Positions 1 to 8,864 of a stretch of 20,148 bases of DNA are shown in pieces. The stretch is from Euprymna scolopes. Its lineage: Eukaryota > Mollusca > Cephalopoda > Sepiida > Sepiolidae. Position 1 is the first letter of the stretch, and every line of letters begins with the position of its first letter. Below the pieces are notes generated by a model. That model worked only from the letters and a program-made list of their open reading frames with translations. It made no database searches and had not been told where the DNA came from. The stretch is from positions 77,788,625 to 77,808,772 of the forward strand of contig CM044499.1 in assembly GCA_024364805.1 (NCBI GenBank), read 5' to 3'. The position numbers and the translations under genes are program-made.

Positions 1-654
1 TTTTTTTTTTTTTTTTTTTCCAAAATAAAATAACATTAACCTACAGGGTCCAGATCTTCCAAAGTTATTAATTCAAACAAGTAGTCAGCGCTTAAAAAAT
101 AATTGGCAGCATCATTCAGTTAAGAGGGGGGGGGCATGAAAAATATAGCACTCCACAAAAAATATTAGCCTTCAAAAATTCAAGTCAGCAATATTTTTAC
201 AAATAAAGATCCTTTCAACGTTTCCAAGCTCACCATGAAGAACATATTTGTGAGTTATCTCAATGTATTCTCTCATGTTGAAGCTAATGCAAATATTGCA
301 GCATATTTTCAAGACGTCAGTTCTTCCAAAACATTTCTTGTCAAATGGTATTGAAAATGCTATAGATGAGAAAGTGTTGAATTTCCTCTCCTGATATGTG
401 CATAGAGGTCCATAACTCTGTTATATAGAACTGTGCTCAGAACATAAATTCTGTAGATGCAGATCTTTGTATTTTCTACAAACTTCTAATTCAACCATAT
501 GCCCTCTTTGGCAGTCCATAAAACGCAATAGTTGGTTAATAAAAGTAATTCAGCATTGAAAGATGTCTAAAATGTGTTACAAATTATTAGGAAAGAACAT
601 TTTAAATAATATTGTTATCACAACTGAAAGGAACTTTTTTTTCTCACCTAATGT
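1..654. other. Unassigned AT-rich stretch beginning in a T-run
   Basis: The window opens with 19 T bases, which could be the poly-A tail of a minus-strand retrocopy. A run of nine G lies at about 126-134. On the minus strand one frame stays open for about 82 codons (420 down to 175) and includes Cys-rich text such as KICCNICISF. I do not recognise it, and it has no start, splice site or family match I can support. No RNA gene or element terminus was found. Confidence 0.5.
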
Positions 655-760
655 TGAGCAGAATTTCCATGAACAGCTTCCTTGCAGACTACAACATAGT
701 TGTCTTCAAATCCAATGTCAACAAATATTTGTCATAAACCATTCTCATAAATAATCAAAT
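655..760 (+). mobile_element. LINE 3'-end fragment (copy A, Jockey/CR1-like family)
   Basis: The stretch at about 690-745 closely matches the end of the LINE ORF at 15,728-15,785: both read ADYN, then VVFKSNVN, in one frame (here ADYNIVVFKSNVNKYLS). Just upstream, the wording around RISMNSFLADYN resembles the WNxLPxxFPADYN text that ends this family's ORF. Only the last few dozen codons survive, and the 3' untranslated tail and poly-A seen in the other copies are not recognisable. The similarity is seen directly between segments of this window. The family placement (Jockey/CR1-type non-LTR retrotransposon) rests on the longer copy C at 8,865-11,060. Confidence 0.65.
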
Positions 761-1190
761 TTTGTTCATTTCATTCATTCAGAACTTAATATCAGGCAAG
801 CAATTTGAGAAAAAGACAGAATCTATATAATTATAAAACTCAAATGACCTTGTAACGGGTGTTATAACTCAACATCCGGTTTACGACTTCCGGTTGCACA
901 TGTGTACATTAACAAATAATCAATGCGACAATAAAACATATTGTTTTACTGTGTATGTTTTCAGCATTCCAATTGTTTTTTGTTGTTTTTCTTTTCACGT
1001 TTAAATTAAGATATATCAAAATTTCAATTTAACTTTATAAAATTTAACTATTTTTTTGCGTTTAAATTAAGATATATCAAGTTTGAATTTAACTGGTATC
1101 TGTTACATGCACATTTACCTATAAGTATGGCAAACCACTTATAATTCAATGGCTGTAAGTTTTTGGGGTTTTTTTTCAAAAATAAACAAA
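761..1190. other. Unassigned AT-rich stretch
   Basis: No gene or element terminus is recognised. It contains two small CCGG-bearing words around 875-895 (ACATCCGGTT and ACTTCCGGTT) and the direct repeat listed separately. Confidence 0.5.
998..1094. repeat. Spaced direct repeat, two 36-37 bp copies
   Basis: The phrase beginning CGTTTAAATTAAGATATATC occurs at 998-1034 and again at 1059-1094. The two copies are nearly identical and end with AATTTAACT in both. The offset is 61 bp, so this is a two-unit tandem duplication with an AT-rich linker (AACTTTATAAAATTTAAC). No function is evident. Confidence 0.8.
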
Positions 1191-1199
1191 AACAGAACG

Positions 1200-1576
1200 A
1201 CTCATAGAAATCTATGTATATTCTTTTTTCATTTTAATATACTTTCATAGAAATGTTTCTGTTATGTCACAAAAAACTATTTTCTCTACGTCACAAGTGT
1301 CACGTTCATACATTAATTCCATAGCTAATAAAACATACTGACCCAACAGGTCACGGGTAGTCTAGTAATTTATAAAGAGTTAACTCCTCTTCTAATTACA
1401 AATACAAAAATTATTCCTTTCTTATACTGTGTGCCTCACATCAAATGGAAATTCCATGAACATTAAATGAGCTTCAACTCTTTAATCAATGTTCTTTATT
1501 GGACCAATGATTACAGCACCTGGAAATACATAAAATAGAAGAACAACATCATGTATGCCCCCCCCCCAGTCTTTTA
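1200..1576 (-). mobile_element. Possible purine tract and 3' LTR of the LTR-retrotransposon fossil
   Basis: Read on the minus strand, a purine-rich stretch (AAAAGACT then ten G, 1558-1576) follows shortly after the end of the pol-like text at 1,634. Ty3/gypsy elements carry a polypurine tract at this place, just before the 3' LTR. Beyond it lies non-coding AT-rich DNA with an AATAAA signal on the minus strand (1495-1500), as an LTR would have. The far LTR edge is not defined, and no second LTR is visible in this window, so the call is positional inference. Confidence 0.35.
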
Positions 1577-1633
1577 GACATAAAGACGAGTATAAGTGTT
1601 GTAAGATATTGTTAGTATCTAACCTACGACCTA

Positions 1634-2640
1634 CTAATCAGTTAAGCTCAATGCGAATGGTCCATCTGGGCATGAGAATTTAATAAAATGTCTTGATACA
1701 TAAAGTAGATTTAATGATTTAAAGTCTGTTTTCAGATTACTCTGTCGGGCAGGTGGGTGGGAGAGGTGGGTTGATCGACGTAGAGGCAACGCGTCTACTG
1801 GCTCCTGTGTGGTGTCTGGGTCAGGCAGAGACACCGGGCGCTCCTGTAGGCCGAGGGCGTTGTGTGGCATCAGACCCTGAAGGGACGTAGGGATCTTCTG
1901 CTTGTGATCAACCGCTGGTTTCTCCGTAGTCGCGGGGGCTGGCTGAACAAATGCTGGTCAGGGTTGGGAGGCATGACAGTGGTATCTGCTGGGTGTTCCT
2001 TTTGCTTGGGAGGCTCGGAAAGTGTGTTAGTGAGTGGTATTAATTGGTTTGGCTGTGGCTGTTCGGCTGCACTGCTGGGGCTGTGGAATGCCGGTGTTGG
2101 TCCGGGTAGCCTCAAGAGTGGGGAGCGTTCAATCACTGGTATGTATTTCCGCAGGAATTTCTGGTTTCGCAGCGTAATGCGGCCAAGCCGTCGATGCGAA
2201 CAACGTATTGGTCGAATTGTCGGACCTCCACGACAACACTAGTTTTGTCCTATTTCTTGGGGTTAGGTCCCGTTTGGTTCTGGATCCTCACACAGTCACC
2301 AACGACTAGCGGTGGCAGGGGAGGAGTGTGTTCTGTGAGCCACTCGGAGATGCGCATGTGGCGGTTGCGGAGGGCTTCCTCTCTTGATGCCAGAGTTTCA
2401 CGCCAGGTGCTGTGTGGTTGGTACTTTCCAGGGTTTATGGGTATGAAATCCTCTATTGATCTTCCAAATACATACATAGCTGGAGAGAGCAAGGTATCAC
2501 GGTCTGGAGTGTTGCGGTATTGGAGCATGGCTCACTGGAATGAGTCTGTGTTGATTAACCGTCAATGTTAGTGCTGTCCGTGAGAAGTCGTTTGACACTC
2601 TTCACTCCTATTTCTGCGCAGTAGTTGCTGTGCGGGAATG
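1634..2640 (-). mobile_element. Ty3/gypsy-type LTR retrotransposon fossil, integrase end and pol tail
   Basis: On the minus strand the text at 2,250-2,528 (QYRNTPD, MYVFGRSIEDFIP, WLTEHTPPLPPLVVGDCVRI) is typical of the region after the integrase catalytic core and of the small C-terminal SH3-like domain in Ty3/gypsy pol proteins. Upstream, near 2,555-2,632, AEIGVKSVKRLLTD belongs to the end of the integrase core. Downstream come a proline-rich linker (1,870-2,136) and a tail with LRRSTHLSHPPARQS (about 1,750-1,790), a usual ending for this family. The G+C content is clearly higher than in the surroundings. The copy is a broken fossil: reverse transcriptase, RNase H and gag are absent, and the remaining part carries a handful of breaks. 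It appears old. Confidence 0.82.
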
Positions 2641-2720
2641 CTCTCTCCCTGTCTCTCCCCCTCTCTCTCTCTGTATATATATATCCCTCCCTCGCTATGT
2701 GTATATCTCTGTGTATATTT
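2641..2720. repeat. CT-rich and TA/GT simple-sequence tract
   Basis: A pyrimidine-rich run (CTCTCTCCCTGTCTCTCCCC and continuing CT repeats) passes into TATATATATA and short TGTGTATA words. The tract directly abuts the surviving 5' edge of the LTR-element fossil. The short open frames across it are low-complexity readings, not genes. Confidence 0.7.
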
Positions 2721-3755
2721 ACTTCCTTGGTATTTTGCTCGCTGGTCAGTGAAACCTGCAAGTTCGTGCTAACATGCCTTGTTGTTTATACCAGAATGAA
2801 AATTATCTGTAAGGCAATGTAGTAAACAAAATATTATAATTAAGAAATAAAAGAAAAGAAAAAAAACAATTGTTTTACATTCAATGATCTACTTTAATGT
2901 CGGAAAAGTCCAGAAATGCAAAGTTAATGTAGCTAATGAAGAAATAATAAATCTAGAGCAAAAGGTTTGTAAAGGAATGAACGGATATGCAAAAAAAAAA
3001 AAAAAAATGGCGGGGTGTTTGTAAGTGTTAAACTGTTCGTTTAATGGTGGAAGATGCAAATATCAGAATATGAGAATGTCTACTGTGCAGCCAATCAGCT
3101 GTGCCAGATTTCAGCAAGGGAGAAATTATTATCTATAAATAGGAATATGTAAAAGTTATGGTATGTGTATGTGTCTAATAATCAGTTAGGAGCGGTTATA
3201 ACCCAGTAAAGTAGGAATATGTAGAAATGGTGCCGGTGTCTAGTGGGAGCAGTAGAAGAACTAACATAAGATATTATTATAAATCGTAAATGTGTATATA
3301 ATGCCATTCTAAAGTTACAGAAGATAGTGGCTAATAGTGTAGACATAATAAATTTGTGGTATCTGTTATTGTAAACCTACAGTATTTTGGTATAGAGAAA
3401 AACTGTGTCGTTTTTATTGTATATAGAAATGAGCATTTTTGATTGTGTATCATTTTGCAAAAATTAAATTCTTTAGATTTTGTTAAAGAAATTTTTTATA
3501 CAAAAGTCAAATTCAGTATCTAGAAAAACATGTCCATCGTCTTTCAAATGAAAATTATAAACAATATATAGTATAACTTATAGGAAAGATCTTTTACGTT
3601 AGAGTCGGGTCTTTTCCATCCAACATTACATTTCATTTTTCAGTGTAGTTGCAAAAACCGAATGCCAAATCACATCCAACTGTTATCAGCAGTGTTGGGA
3701 ATTACACCTGTGTGCCAATCCACATTTTATCATACTAGCTGCTAGCGATAATTTC
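2721..3755. other. Unassigned AT-rich stretch
   Basis: No gene is recognised. It holds a 17-base A run (2991-3007) that could be a retrocopy tail, a TATAAATAGG word (about 3,136-3,145), and two copies of AGGAATATGTA about 70 bp apart (near 3,142 and 3,211). A degenerate LTR or promoter could look like this, but nothing here confirms one. Confidence 0.5.
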
Positions 3756-4010
3756 ATTTTATTTTCACATTTATTGACCTCACCCCCTCCATTCTTACTT
3801 TTAGTCTCACTTAATGAAATTAAGGCATGTGTTTATTGCATGGAAGGCAATGAGAAAGCTGAAAAATTGATCGATTCCATTGTATAGCAAAATAATCTTA
3901 TAAAAAAAAGTAGCACGTGTTGAGCAGGGTAACAGGAAGAGGATCTAAAGAGTGAGAGAAGATTATCTCCTCTGATTGCATTTATGAAATTAGTAAGGAT
4001 AGAAATTGTT
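3756..4010 (+). repeat. Left arm of long inverted repeat pair
   Basis: This 255-bp block is the reverse complement of 7,335-7,595. The match begins at ATTTTATTTTCACA and runs through GGCATGTGTTTATTGCAT, the stretch from GATCGATTCCATTG to AAGTAGCACGTGTTGA, and ATTAGTAAGGATAGAAA. It then ends abruptly on both sides. By eye I count about a dozen substitutions plus a gap of roughly a dozen bases in this arm, so identity is around 95%. It does not code. It may be a terminal repeat of a 3.8-kb element or one of two independent insertions of one repeat family. Confidence 0.9.
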
Positions 4011-4374
4011 GGTCAAATTAAATATAAAAATTAAAAAATCAATTAGAAATAAATATATCTTTTTAATTAGAACATGAAACATTTTATTTTGTCTTTTTAA
4101 ATAGTTTTTGATAATCAGATAGAGGAAAATCTTATTTCGCTTCATAAGGTTTGAGAAATAATTCAAAGACGAAATATGTCATTAAAATATCAATTTTGCA
4201 ATTAAGTTGATGAGACTCCTTACATAATTTTCAAATTTCAATCCCATAATTTTTATTTTTTATAGTGGCATGTGCTTCATTTTGAAACTAAACAACATTT
4301 AGAGTGTGACTAATCAGCAGAAAAATGTCGGTGAACTGACATAGGATAAGTGTGTTAGCGTTACAAATAACCAG

Positions 4375-4430
<56 letters not shown>

Positions 4431-4684
4431 ATTATAGTCATTTATAGATGAAGAAAAGTAAATGCAGTTTAATTCCTGGATACTAACTAAATCCACATGT
4501 TGCAGATTTAGAACTTACCACTAGAAAATTAACAAATAGAAAAGGAAATTGAATGGAGGGGCGCACTAATTACATCATTAGTAACACATAAACTGGGCAC
4601 CTTACCTTAAATTGTGAAATAAAAAAAATAAAAAATGATCAGCTGTTTACTATGAAACTTTTTGGAGATTTGAAACCTATTATA
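4011..4684. other. Unassigned AT-rich stretch with TA microsatellite
   Basis: Apart from the (TA)n tract at 4,377-4,427, no gene, repeat boundary or RNA gene is recognised. Short open frames across the microsatellite, such as a run of alternating I and Y residues on the minus strand, are artefacts. Confidence 0.5.
4377..4427. repeat. (TA)n microsatellite
   Basis: About 25 uninterrupted AT dinucleotides. Confidence 0.97.
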
Positions 4685-5061
4685 CTAGCAGAGCTACCCA
4701 GGGTCCTAATTTTTGTAATGTACGTAGATTATAGAAAAATAAAGTAAAATTAAATAATGAGCGTAATATTGTAATTTTAAGTCAAAATGTAAAAAAGATA
4801 CTTTTCCTTGTGTGAAGTTCAAACTGAACCTCTGCTTCTAAATTACGGCATGCTAATCAATTAAGCTGCTGAATCAATTTTCTTTCTCTCTTTCACAGAA
4901 GAATGTTGATTAAAACCAAAACAAGCAGACTCCTTTTCATCTTCCTTCTCTCTTTACTTTCTTTTCTCTTCTCAGTCAAAGGCAATGAAAGAAATAATTC
5001 CCTTTTTTCTGATGAAGATAAAACAAAATATTAAGTGTAAAAATTACTGAATTCAATTAAA

Positions 5062-5150
5062 AATCAAATGGTTCAGTAGATAGAGAAGTTGAATCTCTAC
5101 AGTTCCAAGTGAGCATTGTCTTAAGATAGCAGTTTCAATCCTACCCAAAT
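5062..5150 (+). mobile_element. tRNA-derived SINE-like head
   Basis: The text GGTTCAGTAGATAGAGAAGT at about 5,070 resembles the A-box region of SINE promoters (the GTGGCGCAGTGGATAGAG type). AGTTTCAATCCTACC, about 60 bp on, resembles the B box (GGTTCGAATCC type). Cephalopod genomes are known to carry tRNA-derived SINEs. Both boxes are degenerate and no poly-A or target duplication is seen. It runs directly into the hammerhead-like repeats, so the whole block of about 270 bp (5,062-5,335) may be a single composite repeat. Confidence 0.45.
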
Positions 5151-5325
5151 CCAGGCAGAGGCTTAGTTGGCCAAAACATGGTGAGACGACAAGAATTATG
5201 GAAGGCAGTAATTACTGAGGATACAATGAAGACTCTACATTCCTATCCCGTCACAGTTTACCACCTGACGAAGGCCAGAGGAATAGTTGGTCGAAACGTT
5301 ATGAAACAACAACTATAAAAGGTGA
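5142..5325 (+). ncRNA. Two spaced hammerhead-ribozyme-core-like units, the first degenerate
   Basis: At 5,265-5,271 stands CTGACGA (hammerhead core CUGANGA). It is followed by GGCCA (5,273-5,277), a loop, TGGTC (5,288-5,292) and GAAAC (5,293-5,297). GGCCA and TGGTC can pair as stem II with one G-U, placing the two conserved core strands as in a hammerhead. A related unit lies 120 bp upstream (about 5,147-5,195: AATCCAGGCAGAGG, AGTTGGCCAAAACATGG) with the core worn away. Hammerhead motifs in spaced tandem are known from Penelope-like retroelements and retrozymes. Stems I and III and an NUH cleavage site are not convincing here, so activity is not claimed. Confidence 0.4.
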
Positions 5326-5899
5326 GGATAATAGTCTGCAAATAAATAAATGTATAAATTGCTCATCTCAAAAGAATTGCAATAATGAAAATAAAATGTT
5401 TGGATTTTAACTTGGATCAATATTTGCCTTTATATGACTGATATAATCCATTTTCTTTTCATGTAATTTGTAGTAAAACAGCTAATGATCACGAAAGAGG
5501 AAAACATTTTATTTTAGATATAAGATTATAATTATTTATTTATAGAACTATTTCTGGCGATCTATATGCAAACGTTTCAACTAAAACTGAGAAAAGAATT
5601 CGCATCAAACATACATAGACTTTTATAATATATTGCTTTACTAGGAACAGACACCTCTCTAGAGAGAGATCGAATTTTTATAATAGGTTTTTGAGTGGTG
5701 CCTGTCTGAAACACTTCTGATATCATGAAACTAGTGAAATGTCAAGCAAAGTACATTTTATTGTCATTTCTTGTGTACCTATCTGTCATATGCTGTAAAT
5801 CAGAACTAATAAAAATGCTTAACTAATAAGTGTTGCAATTTTTCACATCTTAAATTACTTTAATTCCAATCCAAGAATTAAGAATTATATTGCTTGAAG

Positions 5900-6645
5900 T
5901 TGGAAGTCATCAGTGGTTAGTGTTGGAAGAAAATTTCTCTGTTCAATTTGTGAAAAGGACGTTGGGTGCAACTCTTTTTGTGCAAACATTGAGTACACAA
6001 GACGTACAGAGGTATTATGAAGAGACGATAATCAGTTTATGTACAAAAAGTGACAAGACAAAAGATATAACTCGGAGGTGGACAAAGTATATTTGGATGG
6101 TGAAGCTAGTGAGATTGTTGAAGTTTTGTTACTTTAGTAACACCATTGAAGCAGGTGCTAGTGTGATTACAAGAAATAAGGAATGGATAGAGTAAGGGGA
6201 ATTTTTGCCATTACTAACCAGCGCAGGCATGTTTAGTGTGATGTATGGAAGTGTAAACTGGCCAGTGAAGGTTGAGGACATCCGTTGCATGGAGAGAAAT
6301 GACACAACAATAAGATGATGAATGTGTAATGTGAATTTTAAAGATCGGCTTAGATTTTATGACTCCGGAGGAAGATTAAATGTGGACAATATAAGGAGGT
6401 GTGTGCAGAACAAGAGACTTTGATCGTATGTCCATGTTGAAAGAATGGAGAAGAGATTTTGGGTTAGGAGATGTAGAACTATTAAGTTAACAGGTTGAGT
6501 TCACAGTGACAATGAAAGGAAAACTTAGGAAGAATTGATAAATGTTAACGAGAGAAAGGATAAATAAAGACCTGGCCAAAGATAGGTTTGTTTGGAAGTC
6601 TAAAAGCTGCCCCAAGACATGCCATCATTTAAAATTGATATTAAA
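5900..6645 (+). mobile_element. RTE-like LINE 3' region, decayed
   Basis: Successive frames read pieces of a well-known LINE pol C-terminus. They are KFCYFSNTIEAGA and VITRNKEWIE (about 6,122-6,195), FLPLLTSAG (about 6,200), MYGSVNWPVKVEDIRCMERN (about 6,242-6,302), MCNVNFKDRL (about 6,320), VHVERMEKRFWVRRCRTIKL (about 6,430-6,490) and DLAKDRFVWKS (about 6,570-6,602). Upstream, CEKDVGCNS recalls the Cys-rich finger text that precedes this part in RTE/Proto2-type elements. The frame is interrupted after WIE at 6,195 and several times later, and the reverse transcriptase catalytic part is missing. It is a dead 5'-truncated copy. The exact clade is uncertain. Confidence 0.8.
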
Positions 6646-7334
6646 CTAAATCTAACAGTGATGAATCTTAAGTATTATAAAGGATAAAATTTCAAAGGAT
6701 CATCTCCACATGAATACTACTGCCATGATCTATGATATCTTCTTACTCTGGAAAGTCCACACATACAGCAAATAATAGAAAATAAAAATATTTAAATTAT
6801 GTGACACTTTGTGAATTGTTCAGCAATGGTTTTCATGGATGAGTTAATCTTTCTTTTCTTTGTTTTTTGTTGTTTTTTTTGCAGCATCTATATTAATAAA
6901 GTCGTGACTCAACTTTGCATGTGTCTGTTTTTCTAGTATCAATGTAACTGATAATTACACATTAAATTATTTTTATTGACGATTTAGAGAATATTTTGAA
7001 AATCAAAATAAAATAGTCTAAAATAAGATGAAATTTTAAAAAGCCCTATTTTAAAGTTATTTAATTTCATAAAAGTCCATTCTCGTTTGTGATGTAATGA
7101 AAATGAATACATCCGGGTTCCTCCTGACAAAAATATCATTGGCTGATTAAGTCATAAATACCAACTGGTAGAGCTGCCTAAGAGAGATGTTGAAAAGTAT
7201 GGTGACAGTCTTACGCTAGGGAGTACGAGCTCTGACCACAAACACCCATTCAGTAAGATTACTTACTAGATTATTATTTGAATACTGCAGTCAAGACCAT
7301 CCAGCTACTTCAAACGAATATATTCCTTATGTGT
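6646..7334. other. Unassigned AT-rich stretch
   Basis: No gene, RNA gene or repeat edge is recognised. It contains a pyrimidine tract ending in TTTTTTTTGCAG near 6,884 that resembles a splice acceptor, but no open frame follows it. Confidence 0.5.
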
Positions 7335-7595
7335 AACAGTTTCTATCCTTACTAATTTCATAAATGCAATCAGAGGAGATAATCTTCTCTCACTCTTTAG
7401 ATCCTCTTCTTGTTACCCTGTTCAACACGTGCTACTTTTTTTTATAAGATTATTTTGCTATACAATGGAATCGATCAAATTTTCAGCTTTCTCATTGCCT
7501 TCCATGCTCAATGATGCAATAAACACATGCCTTAATTTCATTGAGAGTAAGAGTAAGAATGGAGGGGGCGAGGTCAATGAGTGTGAAAATAAAAT
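7335..7595 (-). repeat. Right arm of long inverted repeat pair
   Basis: Reverse complement of 3,756-4,010. The match starts at AACAGTTTCTATCCTTAC and ends at TGTGAAAATAAAAT. This arm keeps the short stretch absent from the left arm (CAATGATGC next to the TGCAATAAACAC word). Outer flanks (TTTGTGTGTG here, GCGATAATTTC left) do not give an obvious target-site duplication. The 67-residue frame starting at 7,429 lies inside this non-coding repeat and is not a gene. Confidence 0.9.
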
Positions 7596-8864
7596 ATTTG
7601 TGTGTGTGACATATCAGTTTCTTATATACTAAATTATATTTTATAAAAATCCACCAGACACTTATGCCTTAATGAAATTTGTCTAGAAGGTCAACTCTAA
7701 AATAACATCAGTCTGTCTCCATTTACCCCAGTATTATTTCCCCATTGTGTTGGCTTTCCTCTTTGCCACAGGATGTAGCCAATGCCGTTTTAGAAGAAAA
7801 TAAGGATGGAGAATGATCGTGCTACTCTTTTAAAGGGGCATCCATTTTTGCTCTAATCAGAAGGGGTCTTTGTCAGTTATATTCTTGGTTGACTAACTTC
7901 TCTTATTAGGACTTTTCTAATAATCACCCTGTTGCTATGGAGTTTGTTTTGCTGCTTTTTTTTTTATTTTTTGTAACCAGCCTCATGTGATGGACCAACT
8001 CGTTAGTATTGAACACACCTGCTGGCCTTTCCTTTTTGTTTTTTCAGCCTGCATTTTTAATTAATTTCTGTTGGGTGTCGAATGGAGGGGGGGGGGGAAT
8101 CTCCCCACCTTTACCTGTAGAACTTTCCTGCTTCTTTCTGTATTTCCTCCACATTATGTTTATATAAATTTCCACCTCAAAGAAGCCGCATTCTCTGAAT
8201 AAACTTTTCTATTATCCTGCTTCCATTTTTAGTCAATTCTGACCAACTTTTACTCAAAGAATTATGATTTCCTTCAGCATAAAGAAAATTCAACTTCCTG
8301 GAAAAAGTTAATGAACCAGAATTATGTGTTGAATTTAATGAAGGGGAAAATATAAGTGAAAAGGCAGGCAGTTAGTCGATGTGCAAATCAAAGCCGCGAC
8401 TGACCCCCCCCCCACACACACACGCACGCGCCTACAAACACTCCTAAGATCTTCCATGTTTTCTATCCTCTTCGATATCAGCTAGAAGAGAATAGCAATT
8501 ATCTTTTTGTTTTTGTTCCATTCCTTGTTAGTGTAAAATTTACACTATATAATCAGAAACGTATTGTTATGAGGACGGAATATGATTGGTACTTCTATGT
8601 TCATATATTTTATTGTTTTAATTCCAACTCTGGACTTGAGATGAACTCTTTCTCTTTTCCCGCTTTTTTTCTGTATCTTCTCCCTCGTTTTTTTTTCCGT
8701 CTCCTGCCCCCTTTCTTTCTCTTTATCTGAAGTATGCAAATACTGAGCATTTTTTCCATCAGTACAAGAAATGAGCTTTTTACATATATTCATTTTAGAT
8801 ACTCAAATAAAGATTTTCTTTAAATAAAAATATATATTCTCGTAAAGTTTCCTAAAGTCATTGC
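7596..8864. other. Unassigned stretch with homopurine/homopyrimidine tracts
   Basis: No gene or named element is recognised. Notable composition features are a run of about 12 G at 8,086-8,098, a C run followed by CACACACACG at 8,405-8,430, and a long pyrimidine-rich tract at about 8,643-8,728 (TCTTCTCCC, CTTTCTTTCTCTTT). The minus-strand Lys/Glu-rich frame over 8,545-8,793 reads this last tract and is probably spurious. Confidence 0.5.

Larger units (their letters stand above)
4685..5640 (-). mobile_element. Possible non-autonomous Helitron-like element
   Basis: On the minus strand 4,685-4,710 reads ACCCTGGGTAGCTCTGCTAG followed by T. This matches the shape of the Helitron-like 3' ends at 13,728 and 14,431, where CCGGG-type text leads into GCTAG|T. 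About 0.95 kb upstream on that strand, around 5,605-5,640, lies ATTATAAAAGTCTATGTATG, which resembles the 5' ends (TCTATATA..TATAAAAGT) of the copies at 11,422 and 12,819. No protein is encoded between them. Instead the span holds a tRNA-like SINE head and the hammerhead-core-like repeats. The pairing of the two ends is inference, and the 5' TC is not clear. Confidence 0.35.

Noticed and set aside
796-811. AGGCAAGCAATTTGAG shared with about 15,032
   Set aside because: Only about 16 bases agree and the flanks differ; too little to define a repeat.
1862-2571. Plus-strand frames of 125-126 codons
   Set aside because: They are antisense shadows of the minus-strand pol fossil, whose text is recognisable.
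2625-2822. Plus-strand 65-codon frame rich in Leu, Ser and Pro
   Set aside because: It reads the CT and TA simple-sequence tract; this is a low-complexity artefact.
4314-4496. Minus-strand frame with alternating Ile-Tyr
   Set aside because: It is a translation of the (TA)n microsatellite.
5655-5668. CTCTCTAGAGAGAG palindrome
   Set aside because: Short and of simple composition; expected by chance in this kind of sequence.
7429-7632. 67-codon plus-strand frame
   Set aside because: It lies in the right arm of the inverted repeat, and the related left arm does not keep the frame.
8545-8793. Minus-strand 82-codon Lys/Glu/Arg-rich frame
   Set aside because: Its composition comes from a long pyrimidine tract on the plus strand; there are no motifs.
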